DNA of 64,000 bases, taken from contig VRMN01000005.1 in assembly GCA_008690995.1 (NCBI GenBank), forward strand, positions 1-64,000, given 5' to 3'. The notes under the pieces were generated by a model, which made no database searches, was not told the origin of the DNA, and worked only from the letters and a program-made list of their open reading frames with translations. A program made the translations under genes and the position numbers. This document shows positions 1 through 9,745 of the stretch, piece after piece (within the stretch, counting starts at the first letter, position 1; each line of letters starts with the position of its first letter). The DNA is from Porphyridium purpureum. Its lineage: Eukaryota > Rhodophyta > Bangiophyceae > Porphyridiales > Porphyridiaceae.

Positions 1-1056
1 TTCTCCATTCAGCCCGTTTGTCTAGACGACATTGTCGTCATGGACCAACAGGAGCGCTTTGCGCGCATGCTGAGGCTCGTGCTCAAATTGCTAAATGCCA
101 AAGTCTCCGACGACTCCTCAGTGGATGACTTGGACTTCGTGCTGTCGTGTGGTAATGCCATATTAGAGTGCAGGTGGAGCTTGTACGAAAAGTACTTGAA
201 AACGCCGCTCGTGTCCATGCAGCACGCGCGTTGGAACGACATCCTCCTCCTTGATTTGAGCCTGGAGCAGGCCCTCAAAACGCTGCTTGAGTCAAACGGG
301 TCCCTTGCGGTCAGCGATATGGACGCAACTTTACATCTCGTCCAGCTCGCGTTGGAGAATAGCTGTTTGTCCGCGATGCCGAATGGAGAAATTCTGATCT
401 GCGCGCGGCAGTTCAATTCGTTTGCATTTGACGCTGGCGAATGGAAGGGCACAGACTGGGCCCTGCGGTTACATGCAACCATCCAACGTCTGTACGAGCT
501 GCTTGGTGCCGAGTCGATTTGGTGGTGCTCAGCGCTCGGCACCCTGTCCACCCGCTTGGGCGAGAGCCTCAACGCAAGCGACCCGCATGTGTGCAGCATG
601 CTCCCGGAATTCGTTGTCCGCGGCACACACTTTGCCTCGTTGTCGCAGCTGTTGCCGAACCTCGGCAAGATGGTTCGTGGACTGGCTGGACTGGGCAGTT
701 GGCAGGTTGTGTGCGCCGGGAACGCAACATCAAGGGGCGTTTCAGGAATCGTCCGTGTATTGGATGAATTGAAGCTTGTCACTGACGAGGATCAGATTGC
801 GCAAGAGCCGTGCATTTTGCTCGCTTCGACCGTCCATGGCGAAGCCGACATTCCGGCCCAAGTTGTGGCTGTGCTGACGCTGTCCACACTCGATATTCTC
901 AGCCACATTGCAGTGCGTGCGCGCAACGAGCGCAAGATGCTAGCGAGTTGCTGTGACGACGCCGAGTTTGCAGGGCTCCAAGCGCATGCTGGCAAGCGCA
1001 TGCAGGTTACGTGTCGTGGCGAGGGAGACAGCGTCCACTTTGAAGTATTAGCGTAG
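1..1056 (+). CDS. alpha-glucan, water dikinase-like protein, 3' part (5' end outside window)
   Basis: The frame is open from the window edge, so this is the C-terminal ~350 residues of a longer protein. The sequence resembles the part of GWD that precedes and includes the swivelling phosphohistidine domain. It has a helical stretch (ILLLDLSLEQAL), a GLGSWQVV segment, a VLDEL segment and the ILSHIAVRARN motif at 896-928, whose His is the phosphate-carrying residue of the family. GWD transfers the beta-phosphate of ATP to starch glucan and so opens granules for breakdown; red algae make cytosolic floridean starch. The oddity is the end. Known GWDs continue about 300 residues into an ATP-binding domain, but here the protein stops some 50 residues after the His. 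No open frame downstream resembles that domain. Family assignment is good; the domain architecture is unusual. Confidence 0.8.
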   Translation, partial: FSIQPVCLDDIVVMDQQERFARMLRLVLKLLNAKVSDDSSVDDLDFVLSCGNAILECRWSLYEKYLKTPLVSMQHARWNDILLLDLSLEQALKTLLESNGSLAVSDMDATLHLVQLALENSCLSAMPNGEILICARQFNSFAFDAGEWKGTDWALRLHATIQRLYELLGAESIWWCSALGTLSTRLGESLNASDPHVCSMLPEFVVRGTHFASLSQLLPNLGKMVRGLAGLGSWQVVCAGNATSRGVSGIVRVLDELKLVTDEDQIAQEPCILLASTVHGEADIPAQVVAVLTLSTLDILSHIAVRARNERKMLASCCDDAEFAGLQAHAGKRMQVTCRGEGDSVHFEVLA

Positions 1057-1217
1057 CATGCATCGGAGCACAGGTCAAGATATCAGACTGCGTTCGGGCG
1101 ACCGGTATGTGAATTGTGTTCGCGTTTACTTATGTTCAAAGTCAGGTTTCCAGAATCGCACGATGGCTTGGGGACAATAGACAGAGCTTGTCACCAAAAA
1201 TGACGTTCTTAGACATG

Positions 1218-1433
1218 TTACTTGCGAATGACCAGCGGGGCGTGGTCATGGAGCTGGGCGCGCCGCAGAGCCGCGGCTCGCGGGTCGCGCGTGCGAGAGC
1301 GTCCCGTGCGGAACTCGGCCAGTTCAAGCGATTCGAAGCTGCCCAGGCTAGTCCCTCGGGACTCCATGGCCTCATGTGTTTCGTCTTGCCCCTGTGTTTC
1401 TGATTTGGTCCGTTTGCGCGGGCTGCCCATCAT
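1218..1433 (-). CDS. possible small protein, 71 aa, unrecognised
   Basis: A short minus-strand frame beginning MMGSPRKRTK, rich in Arg, Glu and Ser, with no recognised family. The only support is position: a minus-strand TATAAAAG lies about 145 bp upstream of its ATG, and no better gene occupies the interval. It overlaps other open frames of similar length, so it may be chance. Confidence 0.2.
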   Translation of the reverse strand: MMGSPRKRTKSETQGQDETHEAMESRGTSLGSFESLELAEFRTGRSRTRDPRAAALRRAQLHDHAPLVIRK

Positions 1434-1576
1434 GACTTGTATGTATGTCGACTCGCGGCGTCGCTTGGTGGGGCCCGGTGCGAAGTTTGTTTTGTATCAT
1501 TCGCTTTTCGTAGCTCCTTTTTCTCACTGCTCGTTCCTCGCGTACTTGTGAACAGGCACGATTAGCCCTCGACCCT

Positions 1577-1584
1577 CTTTTATA
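1577..1584 (-). promoter_or_regulatory. TATA-like box (TATAAAAG)
   Basis: TATAAAAG read on the minus strand, ~145 bp upstream of the ATG of the candidate small frame at 1433. Sequence match only. Confidence 0.25.
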
Positions 1585-2164
1585 GTCGGCGACACGCGCG
1601 GGAGAGGATTTTGCGTGAGAGCGAGAACAGTCAAGCATGCGCACGTGCATTCTCGCTCGTTCAGAAGCTGGAAAAGAAGAAGAAACCACAACAACAATAA
1701 ACAAACACCTTCGCTTCCTCGCGTGCTCACGGTGACGCCAGAAACGCTGGCGCGTCGCCAACATCACGGCCAGTTGCGATGACCGCGCGCCCAATCATGT
1801 CGTGGTTCGGGTGAGAACGACGCGGATCGATGGTGCAGTGGTGCGGCAGTCGCCAACCACTCAAGTCACGCTCTGCCGTCTTGTGCAACACGCACGCGTC
1901 AAGCGGCTCGCTTTACTACGCGCGGAGCGGGTGATTTACAGGCGAGAGGACGCTCTCTTTGAGTGTGCTTCCGAGAAGAAGAACAGGACAACCCAAACTG
2001 CTGACTCTGATGATCATGGCGATGACGATCCTAATCAAGACCGTGTGCACAGGTTCGGTCGATAGAGGCGGCGCTCGTTCCGGCGCCTGTTGCGCGCGTC
2101 TGCTCATCGCGCGCGCCAAACGTGCGTGCAGGGTAGAACGAAGAGCGGCGAGCGAGGAGCGGCG

Positions 2165-2194
2165 AGCGTAGAGCGTAGAGCGTAGAGCGTAGAT
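2165..2194. repeat. 7-bp tandem repeat (gagcgta)n
   Basis: Four near-perfect copies of gagcgta, preceded from about 2147 by related gagcg-rich units. A short simple repeat in non-coding DNA. Confidence 0.7.
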
Positions 2195-2839
2195 ATTGTT
2201 TTCTGAACAGTAAGCCGTAGAAAAATGCCTGAAACGCCGGAAATGCGTGGAGGACCGGGAGCGCCCATGACCACATCGCGCGACGATGCATCGAATCTCG
2301 AACAGGTCAGCACAGCAATGGAACGCAGCAAGCCGGCGTGGAAAGAAACGAAAACCAAAATCTGCAAATGAATGGCATGTGTGTGTGTGCGTGGAAATGG
2401 GGTGTGCTTGCCATACAAAGAGGATTCGTAGATTGGCGCAAGGCAACAGAGAACAAGAAAAGCCCGATTTGGGGTGGCTGTAAAATAGGTTTACAACAGA
2501 ACCTTAAAAACAGCACGGGGTTACGGACCGGTAACGCTGAACGGCGCAATTAGGAGCACCATACCGGTTCGCGAGCAGCGTTTGGCAACAGGAGTGTTGG
2601 TTCGCGGCCGCCGTGTCTATCGCCGCGCGGAGACGTGCGGCTCCTCTCACAGTCCCCAAGCCGCCGCTGGAGTATCCAGCGTCTTCGGCTGCAAAGTTCT
2701 GAAACGCTGCACCTGCAGCTTGCCTCGCTTTTGTTTCCTGCCGCCGCTCAAACGTTCACTTTGGGGCGGAGCAAGCAAGGGGGGCTCTTATCGCAAAGCC
2801 GCTTCTCGCGCAGTGCCCTGTTTGCTCGATCAAGCAACG

Positions 2840-3172
2840 TCAGGGGGGACCGCTCTCATCATCGTCCCCAACCGCGTCCACAGCCGCGTCATCGTGATGT
2901 TCAGCCACAGAAGACACAATCTCAGATACCACCTTCTGCCTCAATACTTGGGCCTGTCCAAAATCGTCGTAGAAGAACGCGAGCCGCAGCCGCAACGCTC
3001 GACTCGCTCCCAAGGGACTTACTTTCCTGCGCAGACAAACAAGCAGCATCCACCATACCTTCTCTCACAAACCCGACGCCGGCGCACAGGAGTTCACTCA
3101 CCGTGAGTCGTCCCTTCCACGCATCAGCTGGCCGCCAGCAAAAGCCTCCGCGACAGCGCGTGCATGGCCCAT
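2840..3172 (-). CDS. candidate spliced small protein, 85 aa, two exons
   Basis: Minus strand. Exon 1 is 3172-3102 (71 nt) and exon 2 is 3026-2840 (187 nt). The 75-nt intron 3101-3027 has a strong donor (ACG|GTGAGT) and a pyrimidine-rich acceptor (TTTGTCTGCGCAG). The junction keeps frame (2+1 nt of one codon). The product begins MGHARAVAEAFAGG, has a central LRLRLAFFYDDFGQAQ segment and ends in an acidic tail (VGDDDESGPP). No family is recognised. The ATG could differ; an in-frame upstream extension would run into the tail of the convergently placed MAEA gene. Both splice sites and the preserved frame argue against chance, but transcript evidence is lacking. Confidence 0.4.
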
Positions 3173-3281
3173 AGTCGATCGCCTTGACAGTATATGCTTG
3201 GGATACGGCGCAGGACATAGCCACAGACAGGCCGGGTGTCGCGCATGACGCACAGACACCACGGCGCGGTAACTTGCTCCG

Positions 3282-4604
3282 TCACATGATGAACACACGC
3301 TTGAATTCTGCGGCAGGATCGTTCGGGTTCGACGGCGGATACACAAAGTGCTCCCTGGTGCGCGGATCAAATACCATGCCAGATTCCTTGGCCATGGACT
3401 CGAGTGCGGACTCACTGTACACATTGCCATTCGGAAGCACGATGGGCGCGTTGTGCTCATTCATCAACTTGCCCGTAATCTTGCACACCAGCACAGAGTG
3501 CACGTGGTGGCTGAAGGGCAAATCTCTGGCCAGACTTTGAAACGGCTCATTACACGTGGGACAGTTCACGTTGTATTCAAACGTGTCGCCGTCTGCGTCG
3601 TGCGCAAAGCAGAAGCGGGTCTTTAGTGACGACACGCCTGCCTTGATGAGTATGCTCAGAAGCGATTCATGCGTGAGTCCATGCAGCATGTATGAATCAT
3701 TTTTGAAAATGGCAATCAAGTCCTTCCAGCGCTCTTTGGCATACAAAGAAGCGTACGGCTCGCACCTTGTATCTGGCTCGAACGCGAGCAGCGCCATCAC
3801 CGTTTGAAATTGAGTTGTCATGCCATCTTGCGACATGGTCATGCCGACAGACAAATGCTTACGCGCATACTGCGTCGCTTCTGCAATCTTTCCGGCACGG
3901 CGCAGCTCGACAAACTCCTGCAAGCGTAAGCGGAACTCAAATGTGCTGTTGATTTTGGCAAGCCGCCGCTTGTTCTCCACACACCACTTGAAGGCCTCTG
4001 TGCAGTCGCCCGCGCCGAGCGATTCTATCACTTTCGCGCGAGTTAGGAACACGTCCACGTCTACCAGATTCTCCACACCAGCCTCCTTGGCCAGCTTCTG
4101 CGCCGACGAGTAGAGGCCTTCGCGCAAAATATGGTCCACCAAGATGCGGTACAAGCGCGTCTTTTGCCATTGCAACAGACGAAGTGCCTTGGTGCTGGGA
4201 TCACATGCGCCCTTGTCCGACATTTCTTCTCCAGCGCTTGCTGCTCCGGTCCCGTCATTGGTGCCATTCTCCTCGTAGCCTTCCACAATCTCAAAGTATC
4301 GCTTGACGTACTGCACGCGCACGCGCAGCACATCAAGTGCCTTTTGCTCAGCTTGGCATAACACGACCCACTTTTTCTTCAGTGTCTTGAGGCGCGCAAT
4401 CTGCTTGTCTAGTCGGTCCTTCAGCAGCTGGTGCTGCTGCGACGACCCGGCTGTCGGCCACGTGCTTGCAGACAAAGCAGCGTTATACTCGTTCATCAGC
4501 GCCACACAACTTTCTACCTCCTTATCCACTGCCTTTTTCGACGCGCGAAAGTGCTTCATCAGCGCCTCGCTGGGCACCTTGAGTACTGCATACTCCAACT
4601 CCAT
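3282..4604 (-). CDS. MAEA: MAEA/Fyv10/GID9 subunit of the GID/CTLH E3 ubiquitin ligase
   Basis: 440 residues, close to human MAEA (396). It opens with YAVLKVPSEALMKHFRASKK, as in MAEA. A helical region (~50-110) is followed by LisH (~150-182), CTLH/CRA (~185-330) and a degenerate RING-type domain (~345-440) with CPTC, LVCKITGKLMNEHNAP and LPNGNVY. It ends in the family's -V(F/Y)IM tail. MAEA pairs with RMD5/GID2 to form the catalytic RING dimer of the complex, which in yeast degrades gluconeogenic enzymes. Single exon. Its ATG lies 106 bp from that of the divergent HtrA gene, so the two probably share a promoter region. Confidence 0.93.
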   Translation of the reverse strand: MELEYAVLKVPSEALMKHFRASKKAVDKEVESCVALMNEYNAALSASTWPTAGSSQQHQLLKDRLDKQIARLKTLKKKWVVLCQAEQKALDVLRVRVQYVKRYFEIVEGYEENGTNDGTGAASAGEEMSDKGACDPSTKALRLLQWQKTRLYRILVDHILREGLYSSAQKLAKEAGVENLVDVDVFLTRAKVIESLGAGDCTEAFKWCVENKRRLAKINSTFEFRLRLQEFVELRRAGKIAEATQYARKHLSVGMTMSQDGMTTQFQTVMALLAFEPDTRCEPYASLYAKERWKDLIAIFKNDSYMLHGLTHESLLSILIKAGVSSLKTRFCFAHDADGDTFEYNVNCPTCNEPFQSLARDLPFSHHVHSVLVCKITGKLMNEHNAPIVLPNGNVYSESALESMAKESGMVFDPRTREHFVYPPSNPNDPAAEFKRVFIM

Positions 4605-4710
4605 CTTCCTTCTTTGCGCTAACCCTTTCCTCCTGCCTTGCCAGCGTCTTCGATCTCGAGCACGCTAACTAGCAAGTGTGTGAGTTGGCACTCATAGGCA
4701 AGCTGGGAAA

Positions 4711-6045
4711 ATGATGTTCCGGCGGCTACAGCAGAGCTGGCGAGCAACGGCGGCATGTGCTGTCGCTGCAGCTGGCGGGTATGTTGCTGGTGGTTCTCGC
4801 AATGTCCTGGACAGTGAATCTTCGCGTCGGGTGCGCCCATTCCCAGTTTCTGTGGAAGGCACGGGAAGCGGCGCCGCCTTCTCGGCTGTGAGTGATGAAG
4901 CGCTGAGACGGGCAGAATTGAGGCATGCCGACCGGTCGATCCATGTACCTCAGATGTTGTCGCCACCGCCAGCAGTATCATCACCGCCAGTGTCGGGTGC
5001 GCCGCTGGGCAGGTATACAATAGCTGAAGCCATTGACAGAGCAGGTCCGGCCGTTGTCAACATCACGTCAGCAGCAGCAGATGAATCATTGTTCGGGCTG
5101 TTTGGCCCTCGCGTTCCTGGTGCGCTCTCATCAGGCTCTGGATTCATTATTGATGGTGTCAAGGGCACGGTGCTCACGAATGCGCACGTCGTTGTATCTG
5201 CCAAACGCAGTGGTAACCCGGTAAGTGTTTCACTGCGCGATGGACGCAGCTTCGAGGGCATCATACGTTCGGTGGATACCACTGCTGATATTGCTGTTGT
5301 AGAGCTCGTGCGCGAGCCGCCCGATGTACAAGATCCAAACTCGCCGGTACCATTACCAAGCGTTGAACTGGGAGACTCGACCAAGTTGAGAATGGGCGAA
5401 TGGGTCGTGGCGCTTGGGTCTCCCCTGACGCTTAAAAATAGTGCGTCACTCGGCATCATTTCGGCAACAGAGCGCGAAGGATACGAAATTGGATTGGTTG
5501 GCGGGGCGCATGCTTTTATCCAGACGGACGCCGCAATTAATGTCGGCAACTCGGGCGGCCCGCTTGTGGACCTGGACGGCAAGGTTGTGGGGATCAGCAC
5601 CATGAAGGCAGCGGATTCGGACGGCATTTCATTTGCTTTGCCGATCAATTACGCGAAAGAAGTGATCCAACAGCTCGAGCAGTATGGCTCGGTGCGGCGT
5701 CCTTACCTCGGCTGCAAGCTGCTCACTTTGCACCGCGTGCTTGCGGATGAGCTCGCACGCAAGAGCTTTAACTTTCCTCGCGAAATTGACAAAGAGTGGG
5801 CATCCAAGAATGCCGATGAGCTCGGTGTGCTCGTGCACGAAGTGGAGCCGAACGGTCCCATGGCAAAATCGGGCATCATGCCAGGCGACATTGTGGTGCA
5901 GGTTGGCAAGAAGAAAATCATGAACACAAGCCAGTTTCTGGCGGAGCTCGGCCACAAGGTCGAAATGGACGTCGCCATTGTTGTCATTCGCGGAAAGGAT
6001 GCGCGGCGCCTCGAGTTCACATTGCATCCCGACATACGGAAGTAG
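4711..6045 (+). CDS. HtrA/Deg-type serine protease, probably mitochondrial
   Basis: 444 residues. The N-terminus is basic, then Ala-rich (FRRLQQSWRATAACAVAAAG), fitting an organelle targeting signal and membrane anchor. The trypsin-like domain (~100-320) has the full triad: His159 in TNAHVV, Asp193 in TADIAVVEL, Ser281 in GNSGGPLVDLDG. One C-terminal PDZ domain follows (~330-440; LVHEVEPNGPMAKSGIMPGD). One PDZ and an N-terminal anchor match the HTRA2 layout, so a mitochondrial quality-control role is the best guess; plastid Deg is the alternative. Single exon, divergent from MAEA. Confidence 0.9.
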   Translation: MMFRRLQQSWRATAACAVAAAGGYVAGGSRNVLDSESSRRVRPFPVSVEGTGSGAAFSAVSDEALRRAELRHADRSIHVPQMLSPPPAVSSPPVSGAPLGRYTIAEAIDRAGPAVVNITSAAADESLFGLFGPRVPGALSSGSGFIIDGVKGTVLTNAHVVVSAKRSGNPVSVSLRDGRSFEGIIRSVDTTADIAVVELVREPPDVQDPNSPVPLPSVELGDSTKLRMGEWVVALGSPLTLKNSASLGIISATEREGYEIGLVGGAHAFIQTDAAINVGNSGGPLVDLDGKVVGISTMKAADSDGISFALPINYAKEVIQQLEQYGSVRRPYLGCKLLTLHRVLADELARKSFNFPREIDKEWASKNADELGVLVHEVEPNGPMAKSGIMPGDIVVQVGKKKIMNTSQFLAELGHKVEMDVAIVVIRGKDARRLEFTLHPDIRK

Positions 6046-6285
6046 AGGAAGGGGTTTATACTTTTGGGTTCTAGTGCTCGATAGCACAGCCAACATAATT
6101 GTGTCTTTCAAAGCCGTCCTAGTCACTGAATGCGCTGCGGCCCGACGCGTGCTACAAGTCGAGCGTTTCCCGACATGTGTGAAAGATGTCTTTTGCTTCA
6201 TGACGGATGTACGCTCATGTGCAGGACGTACTTGCTACCCAATCGCGCATGTAAATGCATGACATGGAAGTGCTTTCGGTGCTTC

Positions 6286-6843
6286 TTAGGAAAGCTTGTA
6301 TAAAACCGGCAACTTGGACACAGCGGCTGCGCATGATTCCAACTCATCCTTGAAATCCGCGGCCTTATCTGCCGACACCAGCACGATCGACGTTGGTCTC
6401 TTTGTTAATGCGGCTGCACCCAGATCGACCTTTTGCGGGACGTAGCAATAAGGAATCCGGGCCTCCTCAAGCGCGACAGGAAATCCCGAAATCACATCAA
6501 TGGGGAAAATGTCACCGGCAATGACGCAAAGCCCCTTGCCCTGTTTCCGCACAGCCTTGGCCACCTCCTTGATCCCGCGCCTCAACGCCTTCGCCTTGGC
6601 TGCCTTGGTCACGAGCTTCAGTATCTTTTTTGCGAGTTTCGGGTCTGCCATCGGCGACGAAATCGGACTCAGATAAACTAGCTTTTCCGTCTCGGGGTGC
6701 GCAGCGTCGCCGGTGTCAGCCGACACGTTCTCATCCTTCTCCTTTTTCGGCGTCTTTTCCTTCTTAGTCTTCTTCTCCTTTTTCTTCGGCGTTTCGAGCG
6801 CTTCCGCCTCCGCCTCTCGCGTGCGCTTCTTCTCCGATCCCAT
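6286..6843 (-). CDS. NHP2: H/ACA ribonucleoprotein subunit NHP2
   Basis: 185 residues: a lysine-rich, nucleolar-type N-terminal tail (~1-45) and an L7Ae/L30e-like RNA-binding domain (~60-180). Typical NHP2 segments are LRRGIKEVAKAVRKQGKG, VIAGDIFPIDVI, IPYCYVPQKVDLGAAAL and TKRPTSIVLV. In H/ACA particles NHP2 acts with dyskerin, NOP10 and GAR1 in pseudouridylation of rRNA and snRNA. The ATG at 6843 gives a family-like start. An open frame with its own ATG at 7027 and a GTAAGC donor-like site lies upstream and could be a 5' exon, but this is not needed to explain the protein. Confidence 0.9.
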   Translation of the reverse strand: MGSEKKRTREAEAEALETPKKKEKKTKKEKTPKKEKDENVSADTGDAAHPETEKLVYLSPISSPMADPKLAKKILKLVTKAAKAKALRRGIKEVAKAVRKQGKGLCVIAGDIFPIDVISGFPVALEEARIPYCYVPQKVDLGAAALTKRPTSIVLVSADKAADFKDELESCAAAVSKLPVLYKLS

Positions 6844-7934
6844 CTCGAGGATAATTTTTCTTGAACCCGCACGTGAGACGCAAACACCTCTGCCCGCCGC
6901 GCACGCACGCTTGGCTCGTCGGTTCAGGCGGCTTACCGGTTTCTCGGCTCATGCGCGGCTGCTGTACTGCAAGTAAGCGAACCGCATTTTCCGACGCAGC
7001 ATGCGAGCCTTTCAACCGTTTAGCCATCTTGAATTATTGTCTGCTAAAATAGACGCATTTTAGTGACACAAGATCAATATATTAAGTAAACACGAATTGC
7101 TAGCAATATCTTCCTATCAAAGATGGTTGAATTGGCATCTGATTGTTAACGGTTTATAGTTACAAAACTTGGTTGTGCATCAGAACCGGGGACGAGCATG
7201 CTTCGCATGGAGAAGTTTCACTTTTGGAGGGTTGATTCGTACTCCGGACGTTACTGGACTCCATTCACTTGCCAAGTTCTGCACCTGGCCTGGCTTCTAC
7301 CACCGTACGTGGACTGCTGGGCACGAGTATGATGCTCTTTCTGATGTGCAGAACGTCCGCATCGAAAACGCATGCTTTCGGCTCTGCTGAAAGGTTCACT
7401 GCGGCATTCACGCGAAACGTCTGCTGACAACACTCCTTTCTATGTCATTAAGAAGCGGACCATGGACCATCGATAGTGAGTGGCAAGTGATTTTCAGTCG
7501 CAACCCTTCAGAACGCGGCGGCGTTGCTCTTCCTGTCCACGACACTTTGGGCAGCAGCCTATTCGCGAACACGTGCTTTTGCGGTTCTGACCCAACAACA
7601 CATCATCAGACACTAGTCACATCCAGTCTTGGAGTAGAAAGATACCTTGTCCACTTTTACAATTTAAACGGCAAAGTGAGGCCGTTTGTTCATGACCCAC
7701 AAAGTCCGCCGCAAACGGCTTCTGGCAGGCATCTACAATGCAACAGACGTAGCAGCCCGCAGAGACTCTGGGCGTATGGGGGCAAACAGCTCGCGCATAA
7801 AGTTGACGCGCTCATCGTATGATATAGAGACAATTTACAGCGTCTGTCGCCCGAGACAGAAACGGCACGACCTGTCATTCGCGAATTCTTCGTGTCCATT
7901 CGTGGTTGAATTTTTTCCGGCGCATAGCTAGCTT
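6844..7934. other. non-coding stretch of 1.1 kb
   Basis: No convincing gene. The segment ~7030-7170 is clearly more AT-rich than its surroundings. The short frames here are not protein-like. Confidence 0.6.
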
Positions 7935-8714
7935 TCAGCTAGTCGTGCCGTTACCGCGATACGTGTTGCGGATTTGCGCGAGAGATTCGGCTCGCGCGGC
8001 GTTCGATGTCCGAGTGGTGAACGTGTCTTGTCCTTCGCCAGACAAGATTTCGATGACCTGGTTCAAGGAAATGAGCACGAAAACACGAGCGATCGTGAGC
8101 ACCGTCCAAATCAGCGCCTCAATGGCGACCAGCACCTTGTAGACCACGTCGCCGTAATTAAAGACAAGGAATCTGAACCAGCCGTTGAAGTTAATGACTG
8201 GCATTAGCGTATACAGCAGCGAGATGGCAATGAGCGCAATGTCCATGAAGCTTGCGTTCCGCATCACGTTTGCGGACGAAAATCGTGCGCCGCGAAATGT
8301 CATGGCGTAGGCCGTGCACGCGAGCATCACAAAGCCAAATCCCAGAATTGGCGAAAGCACAAGCCCGAGCCATCCCAGATCTGCGCCTATGGCCGTGACG
8401 TACACGTTCACGCCCAGATTCACGAATAGCGTGGCGCACGTCGCTACCAGCAGCGCGCGCGACCGTCGCAAGACCTTTTGAGCGGCCTCGATGCGAAGCG
8501 AGCTCAACTCGCCCACGTAAAAGAGCTTTAGAAGGGGCGGGAAATTTTTGACGTCACTGGATGTGTCAACTGCGGCTTCAACCTCCACATCCGCAGCGGC
8601 ATTCGTACCAAACACAGAGAACTTACTTTCCCTCGCGCCAGTGCCTCCCAAATCAGCATCAAGCCCCAGCCCGCTGAGCTGCCGGTCCAGCGCCTTTCCA
8701 CTTAACCAATCCAT
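7935..8714 (-). CDS. unrecognised membrane protein with four predicted transmembrane helices
   Basis: 259 residues from the ATG at 8714; the frame is open further upstream but only with a GTG start. After ~70 polar residues there are four hydrophobic segments (about 87-110, 113-138, 155-173 and 192-218), followed by a polar C-terminal tail. The segment before helix 1 is basic (QKVLRRSR), suggesting a cytosolic N-terminus. No family motif is recognised. Single exon. A TAGGGTACAGT motif on the same strand lies ~350 bp upstream of the ATG. Confidence 0.7.
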   Translation of the reverse strand: MDWLSGKALDRQLSGLGLDADLGGTGARESKFSVFGTNAAADVEVEAAVDTSSDVKNFPPLLKLFYVGELSSLRIEAAQKVLRRSRALLVATCATLFVNLGVNVYVTAIGADLGWLGLVLSPILGFGFVMLACTAYAMTFRGARFSSANVMRNASFMDIALIAISLLYTLMPVINFNGWFRFLVFNYGDVVYKVLVAIEALIWTVLTIARVFVLISLNQVIEILSGEGQDTFTTRTSNAARAESLAQIRNTYRGNGTTS

Positions 8715-9745
8715 CTGCCGAGCGCTGCGCGGGCAAGACACACTGCGCTCACGGACCAATCCCACTCCACCGCACCCAGGCGCTGCAGGAGAACAACCGC
8801 TGACACCGAAAAGCAGGCCAAGCCTTCTTCAAGGATAGGAGAAACTGTGTGCTTATTCTCCCATACCCCACGCGCGCCGCACCGCTCCTGGACTGTGTCT
8901 CTTGCTTCTGCTCTCGAAACCCAACTCACCGCACCGGCTCTTCCCGTTCCCCTTCCCTTCTTCCCCCCGTCACCCACAGCCGCGTCTTCTATCCGCGTTC
9001 ATGCTGCCACCGCCCACTCCATCAAACTAGTGTTATCCCATCAGCTTGCGAATACTCTAAACTGTACCCTACTCTCATTTTATTCCACGTCCTTGGTGTC
9101 CACGTTAGCAGCCGCTGTACACCTCATTTCCGCAATTTCTTTATCATTACGTTTTTAACGTTAATAAAATATCGGCAGCTGTACAGTCGCCACATGAACA
9201 CCCACCCCCAAGTCAACCATCGCTTACTCCGATTCCGATGCCTATGCGGCGAAAATCTGACGCATGTACGTGAGCTCTATGTCTCCCTGTCTCTCGGGCT
9301 GGCTCGCTCTCTCCCTCTGTGGATGGTATACGTGTTTGTGTGTCTGTCCATGCGGTCTCTCCATTGACATCACCATCATGGCAACCATCATTGCCACTAT
9401 TGCCACGATCACTACCAGTATCGCCACGCTCGTCCCTGACGTGTCATATCTTCTGCAATGTGAGTTACCTTCCAAAACACAGCCGAGGCGCGACTTGGCC
9501 ACCTTGAAACCTTGCGCGTTGAAAACGGCCCGTGAATGAAAAGGGGAAAAGGGGGGGCGGGGGTTTGGTGAAAGCAAGAAGGGGCCTCTTGAGGTGAATG
9601 ATGCGGAGAGGGGGGGATGGTGAGGATGGTGGAGAGGATGCATGGCGTGGTGGTTGCTGCACCAGTGGGAGAGATGTGCGTGCTGCGACGACGGACTGGA
9701 GAGGGCGGCGTGACGCGAGCACGTCGTGGCAGTTCAGCGGCGGAC
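8715..9745. other. intergenic region between divergent genes
   Basis: About 1 kb between the four-helix protein and the RING-H2 gene. It contains pyrimidine-rich tracts, the TAGGGTACAGT motif (9061-9071, minus strand) and a GTACAGT core near 9178 on the plus strand. No gene seen. Confidence 0.6.
9061..9071 (-). promoter_or_regulatory. TAGGGTACAGT motif, candidate promoter element
   Basis: Read on the minus strand the sequence is TAGGGTACAGTTTA, identical over 14 bases to a site upstream of the exportin gene (15370). It points at the minus-strand gene starting at 8714. Confidence 0.4.

Larger units (their letters stand above)
1057..2839. other. gene-poor stretch of 1.8 kb
   Basis: No long conserved coding sequence was found on either strand. 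It holds a weak 71-codon minus-strand frame (1218-1433), a TATAAAAG box on the minus strand at 1577-1584 and a short tandem repeat near 2165-2194. Confidence 0.6.

Noticed and set aside
1057-1551. Downstream exon supplying the missing GWD ATP-binding domain
   Set aside because: None of the frames here shows any segment of that domain and no good splice donor precedes the stop.
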